64,000 nt of DNA. Origin: Litsea cubeba. Taxonomy: Eukaryota; Streptophyta; Magnoliopsida; Laurales; Lauraceae. The stretch covers positions 7,075,880 to 7,139,879 of the forward strand of contig CM022951.1 of the NCBI GenBank assembly GCA_012931725.1, in the 5' to 3' direction. The position numbers were made by a program, and so were the translations under genes. Below the pieces are notes generated by a model. The model was not told where the DNA came from, did no database searches, and was given only the letters and a program-made list of their open reading frames with translations. Every line of letters begins with the position of its first letter. Within the stretch, counting starts at the first letter, position 1. This document shows positions 44,842 through 55,500 of this stretch, one piece after another.

Positions 44842-45730
44842 TTCTAATACAAACACACAAGTGCAAGTAAATTTGTCTTAATTATTTTATTATTTGAAAT
44901 ACAAACAGGAGATTTTGATACCTGACTTGATCTTAAGTCAACTCAGCTTAACCTCAAGTGAACCCAGGTAGGGAATTTAGGGTTGAGTTCAGGTCAAGCA
45001 TGTTAGGTTGGATTCGGTTATGTGTTAAGTGTTGACCAGTGGGCCTAACCTAGCCCCCAGTTGATCCCATACGAGAGTTTATTAGATGACATGAAGACAA
45101 CAAAAATCGATAGATAAAGTAAAAGTCTATGCAAAATGATGCCCCTCCATAATTTCTCTACAGAAAGATATAAAATAACAAAAAGCATCCTTTGTTATAT
45201 GGATAATAACATTGACCCTATCTGTAAGTTGTGGGTATAGATAATTCATTAGTTTACAATTTGTTACCCAAAATCCCAAGTTGAGTGTATTCAATTCTAA
45301 GGGCTTCTAAGACCTATAAAATGAACAAAATGAAGGCGAAAATCCATAGATGATCTATATCATAAATGGCTATCAAAAATTTAAAAAAAAAAAAATTAAG
45401 GGAAGATTGAAAGTGAATATTCAGCCATCAGTCATCACCCCCAATAAATAAAATTTTATCCTTATATACCACTTTAAAAATCCTTTGTTTTTGCCCATTT
45501 TACTGTGAATTCCTAAAAAAAAAAAAACCATTGATCAATTCCACAAGCATACCAATGAACACAAATATCAAAGGGCATGTAAGTATCATTCCCATACATT
45601 GAAGCATAATACATCATCATCTACTTTCCACTAATACATCTTGTATACATAATTACATATGTACATATCTCTCAAATAGCTAAAAGAGATATGTTCAACC
45701 CCCAAATGATAAAACTATGACTTTCTTTCA
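44842..45730. other. Intergenic sequence and probable 3' end of the wound-induced gene
   Basis: A/T-rich, no gene seen. The first ~200 bp below 45730 would be the 3' untranslated region of the neighbouring gene. Confidence 0.4.
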
Positions 45731-45985
45731 TCAATTGGGTCCCCAGCAGCTCAGATACATGACAGTTCTTAATGACTCCTCTGCCTGCTTTCTCTTCTCA
45801 TCAACATTCTTCATCTTGTTGACAGAAGAAGCGTCAATGGCACTTGAAAATCTCCTAACCTGCTTGGAAGAGGAAGAAGAGGCGGTGGTGACATCTTTGA
45901 GTGATTTGGAAGCTTGGTCTTTGATGCTTTGAGCTGCTCTCATGCTGGCCTGCAAGAAAATCCTACTTATATACCTCAAGCTCAT
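45731..45985 (-). CDS. Small wound-induced protein, DUF3774 family
   Basis: This gives an 84-residue protein (MSLRYISRIFLQAS.. to the end). The C-terminus EESLRTVMYLSCWGPN is the signature of the plant wound-induced DUF3774 family, and the Ser-rich middle (TTASSSSSKQ) is also typical. Size matches the family (about 70-100 residues). Molecular function is unknown; members are induced by wounding, hypoxia or other stress. Start: ATG at 45985 aligns with the family's MS start. A shorter start at 45943 is possible because TTTTCTTGCAG directly before it looks like a splice acceptor, and a longer ATG exists at 46033. No lesions. It appears to be an intact host gene. Confidence 0.8.
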   Translation of the reverse strand: MSLRYISRIFLQASMRAAQSIKDQASKSLKDVTTASSSSSKQVRRFSSAIDASSVNKMKNVDEKRKQAEESLRTVMYLSCWGPN

Positions 45986-46145
45986 TTGCTTTGCAAATAC
46001 AGCAGATATGATAAGTATCAGAACATGAAACAAAGGAAATAGATTGCAACCTTTTTGGTTGGTAAGGCTATTGAAATGAGTGTGGTAGAAATTGATGGAT
46101 TGATTGGTTTAGGTGGGATGAGAGAAGATAAGGGTTTCAGTCATC

Positions 46146-46152
46146 TATATAA
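46146..46152 (-). promoter_or_regulatory. TATA box of the wound-induced gene
   Basis: On the minus strand CCCTTATATAG lies about 160 bp before the ATG at 45985. It is the only strong TATA-like site in the right place. Confidence 0.55.
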
Positions 46153-46159
46153 GGGTGGA

Positions 46160-47193
46160 GTTAGGTGGTTTCTTTTTATTTTGGACTCTGATACTAGTCT
46201 TCCACATTTACAATAAATGAATGGGAATGAGTTTGGTTCTACATGGAATGAATTTGCGGCTGATCCGGTTGTCAAGACCCAACTTCGATCTGCCTTAACT
46301 GAATTTTAACAAGGATACCATTCTTTGGCAGATTTTTGGGTCGGGTATTCTTGTTGAACCCAAGTGGTCAAGACCCAACTTCTGCCTGAACTGAATTTTA
46401 AACTAGGGTTTAATACCCAGGTCCAAGCCTAACATGAACCGAAACAAGACCAACCCAGTCTCACTTTTGATATCGGCCCACTCCGAGTTGGACCCTCATC
46501 TTTTTTTTTTTTTTGCTGCAAAGCTGCCTGTCCAAATTGGAGTCTGAGTCCAATTCAATTACTAAATAGGCTTAATCAAATATTAATCATGTGTCGTGAT
46601 TAAATTTCAAAAAAGGAGGATTGGGATCAAACAAAACATGTCATAGAAGAGTTTTCTAAGATAAATTTAAATAAACGAATATAGCACTCTGCGTACCTCC
46701 CCATCGTGTGAGAGTGTTATATAGTCAACACTGTACGGATTCTAATTCACTTGTGAATTCAACGGATGCCGATTGATTTTTTGATAATCAGACGGTTGAG
46801 GTTTCATGATGTTCCATCTAGATCAAGACCCACATTTGGACGGTCTAGATTGGCATGTCATGTGCATGGCAGTGGCCCACTTGCTTTGCCACAAACTTTT
46901 GGCTGGTAGAAGACTAACATTATAAGACTTTTTTTCATTTGGTGGTAACTGGTTTGGTTTTGAGAGCAGTGGTATTGAGGAGAAGACAAAAACAACCTGC
47001 CGCTGTCTGTTTATTTTTAGTTGGCATCTGTTTTTTCATATTCAGCCAGCGGCTTTTACAAGAAAACCGCAGGCAATGGGTTGTCCGGTCTGCAGATGAC
47101 CGACACGTGTCAGTCCTCTCTTCTCTTTTCTTTAGAAATATCTTGAGGAGACGGCATTTCACTATTATCACAAATATTCTCGTACAAAATTTA
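46160..47193. other. Intergenic sequence with short direct repeats
   Basis: The words GTCAAGACCCAACTTC and TGAATTTTAA recur about 100 bp apart (46,272 and 46,366). A later part (46,780-46,870) with CAGACGGTTGAG and GGACGGTCTAGATTGG resembles common plant non-coding repeats. No gene seen. Confidence 0.4.
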
Positions 47194-47680
47194 GGTAAAT
47201 TCTCAAATAATGCCTTAATTATGTCTTTGTCTTGTTTTAAAACTGGATGCAAGTTTTAAAATTTTTTAAATTAGTTTTTAATATTTTTGAAAAGTTATCA
47301 ATTAACGACATCTGTTCATATAAATTAATTTTTTGGCGACTTTTTTTATCAAAATCTTTAAATTACCTAAATTATTTTTTATTGAAATAAAATCGTCATT
47401 CACTTCGTCTGTATTCTCTTTCTTCTTTTTTTTTCTCACCGTAATCAAGGACAATTAACATCTCCATGACAATCGGCTAAATGTAGTGATGGTTGAAACC
47501 ATTTTATAGCTTTAAATGAAGGATACTTTGGATATTATAAAAAAAAAAAAAAAAGAGAATTAAAACATAAAAATACCATTGAATTTACTGAAAGACTTAG
47601 GGACTAATTTGAAAAGTTTTAAAACTTATGTCCTATTTTGAAATAAGGCAAAGATTAACAGCCTTATTTGAGATTTTCCC
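47194..47680. mobile_element. Mutator-like non-autonomous element (candidate)
   Basis: The left arm GGTAAATTCTCAAATAATGCC and the inverse of the right arm (GGGAAAATCTCAAATAAGGC) are similar for about 80 bp, including AAGTTTTAAAA. Flanks share ACAAAA, but the 9-bp duplication is imperfect (ACAAAATTT versus ACAAAAGAA). The interior is A/T-rich without coding. The ends resemble in style those of the element at 59759-60604. Confidence 0.6.
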
Positions 47681-47838
47681 TACAAAAGAATTAACATATT
47701 TGAAAAACATCAAACACTTTAATTTAGATTTTAGAATTTAGGGATTTTATAAATAAAAAAACATTAAGCTTGAATCCTAATTTAATGAGTATATGAAAAA
47801 CAACAAAAAAATAAGCAAAAAGTATTTTAATTTTTTTT

Positions 47839-48001
47839 TAATGAAAATACTCCGGCGGGTGATATCGACACTCATTTCCCCTTCTTCCATGGAACTTGCA
47901 ACTCCAAAAACCCTCGCAAATTGGGGGGTGACGCACCACATGCCAACAAAATTTCTTGATTTGAGTTCTATTTAAGTCATCATGCTTATTTAGCGCTGCA
48001 A
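47839..48001. repeat. Direct repeat left of the gag-only element
   Basis: About 165 bp (ATGAAAATACTCC.., TTCCCCTTCTTCCATGGAAC.., TTTAGCGCTGCAA) that reappears at 51803-51981 with roughly 90% identity by eye. The right copy holds an extra 17-bp GGTGATAT-type duplication. The two copies bracket the retroelement. Confidence 0.9.
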
Positions 48002-48775
48002 TCATACACCACAAGAAGGCAGACACAATATTTAACGTGGAAATCCTATCCAGGGAGAAAAACCACGAACCAGAAATCAAGAACTAACAAACAGTTACAA
48101 GATATACTCATAGCTCACTTTCCTGAGTCTGTACCTCGACCTAAAGACCGTAGTTGTTCTTGCAAAGAATCCATTGACACGACATCCACCGTGCCCCGTT
48201 CTCCTTACTTGATCTCTTCGCACCTTGTCAGTCAAGATGAACTATCTTCTACAAGAAAGGTAGAAGCAACAACAACCTTTTAGAGCAGTCCTTCAGAATA
48301 ATCTCTCAATAGCTCTAGAGAATATTTCTCTCTAAGATATCTCTGACTCAGAATAATAAGAGGTTTTTCTTCAGGGTTGAGAGTAACACCCTATATATAG
48401 CCCCAAATTCGTGCCTTAGACTTAGTGCACAAGTAGGACTCAGATTGGGAAACAAAGTCTCAAAAGGAAATAATTTCGTGTAGAAATTTGAGACTTTCCC
48501 AAATTACTGCACCCGTCCGATCGATCGGACAATGCATCCGATCGATCGGACCACCCAAATAACTGGGCACGATTACAGTCTAATCGATCGAACTGCGGCT
48601 CCGATCGATCGGGCCTGGGGGAATTCGCCCGGTCTTCTTGTTTTCTTCTATTATTCGCTTCAGCTTTTCCGGGACACAACCACAGTCCATTTTAAAATAA
48701 ATTAGAAAATACAACTCAATTGACCAAGAGTTTTGTCCAACTCATGAATTAGCCAACATAAAAATACTAACAATC
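48002..48775 (-). repeat. 3' LTR of gag-only element (truncated)
   Basis: Aligns to 51043-51794 with many substitutions and a larger gap in the CGATCGATCGG region. TATA-like CTATATATAG lies at about 48,390-48,402 (minus). The palindrome CCGATCGATCGG or close variants occur four to five times at 48,508-48,622. The end next to 48001 is missing relative to the other LTR. Confidence 0.88.
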
Positions 48776-49169
48776 TTCCCCTTTGGTAATTCATGGACAA
48801 AGCTCTCTGGAACAATACAAATGTTCTACCCAAGTGAAAAAACCCAAAATACATTGAATTTTCAACAAAGAAAAAATCATCATCTGTAGATCTTTGCTTG
48901 TTTTCTCCACCTAGCTTTATTATTTTCCCCCCTTTTGTCCATAATTGACAAATAATTATCTTTAGGCGGCTTCTGTCAATCTAGATTCTGCAGTTCCCCC
49001 TCAGTAAGATCTTCATATCGGCACTGGGGTAGGGGGTGTTCTTGCAGATCAGGCGTGATGAGGCTTCGGCACACACCCTTGTAAATTTAAACACTTTAGC
49101 AAAGTGTGTACCAACACAGAAGATAAGTCTTCTTTCTTGACCCAAACAGCTTTGGTCTCCTTTTTCAGC

Positions 49170-50870
49170 TCAGTTTCTCTGTGTTCCATTGCATTCGATT
49201 TGGCGATTTTCGCAGCTTATTGTAATGCGGTCGAATGTGTCATTTAATTCCACAGTGATGACAAGTGGAAATTCGATCAAGACGTGACACATTCTTCTTC
49301 TTGGCAGTTGTATGTACAGCACGAACAGCAGGTTTAGAACAACTGAATTTTGAACAAAACAGTTAGTACCTTTAGCTTTTGATGAAGATGCCATGTCAGC
49401 TAGTCCAATACCATGCATGTCTGTCTTTGCCTTTTGACTACACATGATGCATGTCATCAAGCTTTTTGAACCTTGTATTCATCATGTTTAGAGAAGCCTT
49501 GGTAGTATCCAACTCAGAAAGAACCATCTTGAATCTTCCTTGCAAGTCGGTATTTTTAGCTTTCAAGGTCTTCATATCGTGATTAAATAAATCACTCTTC
49601 TGTGCTTCAGCAGTCAATTTATCTGCCAATTTGTTATTTTCTACCTCTAAGTGACTCACTTTTGTAAGAGCTTCTGACAATTCAACTTTTAAACAAGTAT
49701 TCTGCTCTTCAGATTCTTTCCAGCTTGTAGTCACTTTTTCATTCATCTTTAGCATATTCATGGTCTTCGCAAACAATATCTGATATTTAGCTTGCCAATC
49801 ATATTTTGTCTCTAACTCACTAACATCTTGATCAGTCTTATTATCAGACACTGGTGGAGTAGCGGACACTGAAGTTGCCATGAATTTTTCTTTACTAGGT
49901 TTAGGCTTCTCAGACTCAGATTTTTTATCATCATCCTCAGAAGTATCATCATCCCAAGTCAAATTGAAAAGCCTTCTTTCTTAGCTTTTTGTTAGTACAA
50001 TCACTAGCAATGTGTCCATAACCATGACACTCAAAACATTGAGTTTCCTTAAAAGATTTCTTCTTAACAAACTTTTTAGAGATTTTCAAATCACTTTTCT
50101 TCCCCTTCATAAACAACTGAAATTGCTTCATAAACTGAACAGCAACTTGGGGATCAATCTCCTCAGAATCAGAATCACTAGTAATTTTTTTGAATGATTC
50201 TTTGGAGCCTCCTAAAGCAATACCTTTGGATTTTGATTTTGATTCGGTCCTTAGGTTTGCTTCAAAAGTTTGAAGGTTGCCAACTAACTCTTCAGATTTG
50301 ATAATATTAAGATTTTTATTCTCCTCAATGGCAACAACCTTTGCATCAAACCTTTCTGGAAGAGACCGCAAAATCTTTTTCACAATTCTATTCTCAGGAA
50401 TTGGCTCTCCCAAAGTAAAGGTATCATTCACAATTGCATTCAGCTTCGAATTGAACTCATCAAAAATGTCATCATCTTCCATCTTTATGGTTTCGAATGC
50501 TGTATACAATTTTTGAAGTTTCGACTGTTTGACAGTGTCAGTCCCTTCATGCACAGTTTGCAGAAATCTCAAGCTTCTTTTGCAGTAGTGCATGTAGAAA
50601 TTTTACGAAACTCAAACATGCTAACTCCATTATAAATAGCATTCAAAGCCCTAGAGTTGCAAGTGGCTGCCAATTCTTCATCCTTAGTCCACTGTTCTTC
50701 AGATTTCAGGCTGGTTTTCCCATCAGTAGTGACAGTGGGCAATGATAGCCTTTCACAATAGATTTTCAAACTTTCAGATCTATGACTTTTACAAAGGCAA
50801 CCATTCTGGCTTTCCAATAAGCATAATTAGAACCATCTAGCAGAGGAGGCTTATTGATTGAAGTGCCTTC
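49170..50870 (-). pseudogene. Gag of the gag-only element
   Basis: The N-terminus PLLDGSNYAYWKARM (DUF4219) is followed by an in-frame stop (KV*KSIVKG) and a frame change. The UBN2 region continues in 50593-49949 (DEFNSKLNAIVNDTFTLG, VKKILRSLPERFDAKV), ending with a CCHC knuckle CFECHGYGHIASDC. After a further frame change comes a coiled-coil segment (49962-49438), and near 49,240 a third, degraded knuckle (CHHCGIK*HIRPH). The order matches copia gags of the same type as at 16625. It is not functional as it stands. Confidence 0.85.
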
Positions 50871-50940
50871 ACGGTGGTTATATATTCTAGCAACATATGG
50901 ATCAACACAATAAAATAGGGTAACCCGCTCTGATACCAAT

Positions 50941-51794
50941 TGAAAGTTTTGCAGGGGCTACCAGAATGGATTACTAGTTCTAATTTAACCAATCGATGCA
51001 ACGGAAATAAACATTCAGACAACATAGAACTAGCTATCTACCAATCATGCACCACAAGAAGGCGTACACAATATTTAATGTGGAAACCTTATCTAGGGAG
51101 AAAAACCACGAACCAGAAATCAAGAACTAACGAATAGTTACAAGATATACTCACAGCTCCTTTCCCTGAGTCTGTATCTCGAGCTAAGGACTGTAGCTGT
51201 TATTGCAAAAAATCCACTGACACGACATCCACCATGCCCCGTTCTCCTTACTTGATCTCCTCGCACCTTGTCAGTCAAGATGAACTATCTTCTACAAGAA
51301 AAATAGAAGAAGCAACAACCTTCTAGAGCAGTCCTTCAGAATAATCTCTCAATGGCTCTAGAGAATATTTCTCTCTAATATATCTCTGACTCGGAATAAT
51401 GAGAGGTCTTTTCTTTAGGATTGAGAGTAACACCCTATATATAGCCCCCAATTTGTGCCTTAGACTAGTGCACAAATAAGACTCAGATTGGAAAACAGAG
51501 TCTCAAAAGGAAACAATTTCGTGTAGAAACTAAAGACTTTCCCGAATTACTGCACCTGTCCGATCGTACATTGCATCCAATCGATCGGACCACCCAAATA
51601 ACTGGGCGCGATTACAGTCCAATCGATCGGGCCTGGGGGAATTCGCCCGATCTTCTTGTTTTCTTCTTCTATTCTTCGCTTCATCTCTTCCGGCGACACA
51701 ACCACAGTCCATTCTAAAATAAATTAGAAAATACAACTCAATGGACCCAGAATTTTGTCCAACCCATGAATTAGCCAACATAAAAATACTAACA
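50941..51794 (-). repeat. 5' LTR of gag-only element
   Basis: The full-length LTR is 854 bp, TG at 50941 to AACA at 51794 on the plus strand. It has CTATATATAG at 51,441-51,450 and the CGATCGATCGG palindromes at about 51,555-51,628, fewer than in the other LTR. Confidence 0.88.
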
Positions 51795-51802
51795 GCCACC
51801 AT

Positions 51803-51981
51803 AATGAAAGTACTCCAACTGGTGATATCGTCGTTCAATGGGTGATATTGACACCCATTTCCCCTTCTTCCATGGAACATGCAACTCCAAAAACCCTCGC
51901 AAATTGAGGGTGACACACCACAAGCCAACAAAATTTCCTTATTTGAGTTTTATTTAAGGCATCATGCATATTTAGCGCTGC
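51803..51981. repeat. Direct repeat right of the gag-only element
   Basis: This copy matches 47839-48001. It starts 9 bp after the LTR end, whereas the left copy ends exactly where the truncated LTR begins. Confidence 0.9.
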
Positions 51982-52570
51982 AAATTCATGGGTCACCATA
52001 GCAAAATCTTCCCAAATCCTAACCTTGAGTTATGAACATCCAAAATGTGTTCCGATCAATAAGATCAAACCTATGATACGACCATACTTTACTCCTTGAA
52101 CTCTTGAACTAAGCTTTTAGAAGGAAACCAATAGTCTGAAAATATTGCAGGCCAACTCAATCCATGAATCTTGCAGACATTTATATATATATATATATAA
52201 ATAAAAAAAAACACTTCAAAGGTTATACAAACGCTTCTTAGTATTGGAATTTGGAATGCCACCATCTTATTAAGGAGCTTTATGTGCCGACTCTAATTAG
52301 GAAATTCCAATGTCTGATCTGAATATCAGTTATAAAACTAAATAACAAGTGAATCCCCAAGCAAAGATTATGGTTCAAAACATTATTTTTCACTATTACA
52401 GATCTATTACTGCTTTGCCCATGACAGACTGCACATTACAATCCTTCAACAATTTACTAGTACGGAAAAAAATGATTTTGACAGTAAAAGAGAATGAGAA
52501 AATGAAAATGGAATTAATCAGCACAGCAGAAAACATGACACAGTGAATAATGGATGATCTGCTGTGAAGC
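51982..52570 (-). other. Probable 3' flank/UTR of the diacylglycerol kinase gene
   Basis: A/T-rich with a (TA)n run at about 52,181-52,200. No coding signal. The part nearest 52570 would be the 3' UTR. Confidence 0.4.
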
Positions 52571-55500
52571 TTAACTGAGTTGACTTATATCAATTTCATC
52601 TGGGATTCTGAAGGTATCTGCAGCACCAAACTTTCTCCTCTCCACGGAGTCCACTTCAGAGTCATAGTCACTGTTGCCTTCTTCATCACCGTGATGACTG
52701 GCCGATGACACTGATGATGGATCTTTCACGCTTTTTGATTTGCAGCCATGGACAGCGAGCATTTTGACTTGACCAAGGTGAGAGATCTCAACCATAACAG
52801 TGTCATCATTATTGGGGAGAGGCTGTTTCCATGGCTCTCCATCAATTCTCATGAAGGTGTGATCAGCTGCGCCCTTGTGAAACTCAAAGCGGATTCGGTG
52901 TGCCTAATGCAGAAAACAATTAATTTTAAACATGAGTTTGCTTCAAATTTGGTGCTAAATCAAACTTCAATTCATTTTAAAAGCCTGCCTGCTGTATAAA
53001 TCAAATGCTCCTGCACTTCAATGAAATTAGTCCAGGCTTCTCCCTATCTATTTATATATTTATTTTTGTTTATGATTATTTATTTTACTTTTTTTGTTTG
53101 TTTGAGGTGGTGGAGGTGGAGATGGAGGTGGACGTGGGGGTGGGGGCTAACCAGCAGGAGATAAGGATCTGATTGCATTCACAAAGCAAACATATAAAAC
53201 AAAAGGATGTACCCCAAACTGATTAATGGTTATTGACTAGGTTACAACGGAAAGTAGTCACAATTTCAAATCCATGTTGCGCAAGTTCTTTAGAATGAGC
53301 TACGTACCCGTGTTGGACACGTATTAAGCTGAGACTTTGTTGCAATCTTCACAGATACTTTTAGTGCTAATTTAAACATTATGTTACAACTGATGAAATA
53401 TTATTACGCCTTTTTTCTTTTGGATTCTAAGATATCAATATGACTATTACTTGATTATTTAGAGCAAGGATCTGTATATTATTACGCATTGTGTTATCAA
53501 TTTTTTTGTGTTATTTTTATTTAAATAAAAACAAATATTTTACTTACATTTATTAAATCTTACACCAAATCTATGAATTCTATGTTCTGAGATTTGCAGA
53601 ATTGGACACCTTCAACCAGTGTTGGGTTTCAACACAAATGTGTAGTCGTGCAACTTAAGTTCAAATCCAACAGTTATGATCATTTGCAGGGACATCCTTC
53701 ATATGACTTTGGAGTGTTTACTATGGGATACTAGGACCAATCCAGTGGATAATCTGGAACTTTGGGTTGATGACTAGATGTACATGTATGACACGTCCAG
53801 TGTTAAATGAATGGCCTACAGATCATAATGCTTTTCCAAAGTATCCATGTTCTTTGCAAAAAGAAAAGGAAAGTGCACTTTTACCATCCTCAACACTTGC
53901 ATTTCTAGCATGCTGTAACTTTCAAGAAGTGCAAGGACTTATAATGCATAAGCATGTGCATCAATCTTGTGCTTGCACCACACATGCATGATGATGGGGG
54001 AAAAGGCAGTTCATGATCACAAGAAATCAAGGAAATATCAACTGTGAATGGTACTGATACAATCTCAACTTACCTGAGCGAGGCGAGTCCCATGTCCTTT
54101 GGGAGCAAGTAAAACAAGCCCATGCCAAGCATCTCTAAAGCCCACAACCTCAAAAAGCCCATCATCTACAAATGGCTCAGTCAAGCCTCTCTGCATATAC
54201 ATGAAATGATTGTTAGATAGAAGAAAACAACAATGGCAACAACTACTCATCCTTCTGCTGTAACTCAGCTGGTTAGGGACATAGGTGTGTGAATAGTGCG
54301 TGAGTTCTAATCCCCTATGTAGCAAAAAATAAAATATAAGAAATAAATAACAACTACTCCATAATATCCCCACTCTATAGGGTTGTACTAGCCCATCCAT
54401 GTAGTTACAATCGGCTAATCAGTATACTTCTTGACCAGGAGAAAGGGATTTCCCCACTGTCTATACATATGTAAATGCAAAAGGCTACTATTACAGATCA
54501 AAACTCACATCTCGTTTCTTGTTCGTATTCGGGGTTCCCCATGGGTTAAATCCACCAGAGAAGCTAGGCAAGTTGAGACAAACAATTGATCTAATGCTGT
54601 CAAGTATAAAGGCATATAGTCAGTAGGATAAACCATCAAGAAAGATGACCTCGGTGCATCAATAATACATTAAACTAGAGGTTAGTTAAGGTTCCGAGTG
54701 GTGGAAATGTGGGCAATATTGGAGCCATCCCCAAAGCAAGGCCAATTCTGCAGATGATCAGGCCCCAAAATCAGGCTGCACTACTCATCACGTTGATCAC
54801 AGTGTGCACTTAGAAAAATAAGTAACCACAGTACAAATAACTAAAGTTTGGATGGAAATCAATGCTGAAAAAGAAAGGTATTTATGGGCAGAACAAGATA
54901 AGTTAAATTGTGAGATAAGGCATGCCTACACATCTAGGACCTGGGGTGCAATAACCCAGTAGAACTGAATTGAAGGTAAAGTTAAAACATTACTAGGATA
55001 AGATTCCAACCATTATTCTTACCCACGAGGTATGCGGAGGTCCTCCCATGGACCATGTTTCTTCATGACTTTTACCTTTGCAAGCTGTGCAATGTTCCTG
55101 CAGCAATATCAGATCATTCTACCCATTATGTAGAAGAAGAAAAATCCATAAGACAGCTAAAAGAATTCTGCACTTTGTTGTCAGGGTACCTTTTTTCTTG
55201 TGATTTTATAGAATTTCATCCAGAAAATCAAATCGCAAAAAGGACCAGCCATCAGATAAAAATGCTTTGAGATGTTAACAATTGTATCAACCATCACGTA
55301 CAATACCTTGAGGAAGGATGAAAGAGAGAAGCAGCAAACCATCCTTGTGTGCAACCAAGCTTAGCATATGTACTCTGATCCAGGGAGAACATTTTATTAG
55401 CACTTATCATTTAAGGATTTTGATTCGGTACAGCAACTCATATAAATCTTATAACAGAGCCTACGCCTTGTACTCTGAGATTGGTGTCACCACACATCTG

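Larger units (their letters stand above)
48002..51794 (-). mobile_element. Gag-only (TR-GAG-like) copia derivative with LTRs
   Basis: On the minus strand: 5' LTR 51794-50941, primer site TGGTATCAGAGC (rc at 50927-50938), gag (about 50,870-49,170), a short tail, purine tract (AAAGGGGAAGAT) and 3' LTR 48772 down to about 48002. The LTR starts TGTTAGTATTTTTATG and ends AAACTTTCA. The 3' LTR lacks its last ~100 bp where it meets the direct repeat. Protease, integrase and RT are absent. Homology stops shortly before where the protease (DSGCSxHMTG) would begin. Confidence 0.88.
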
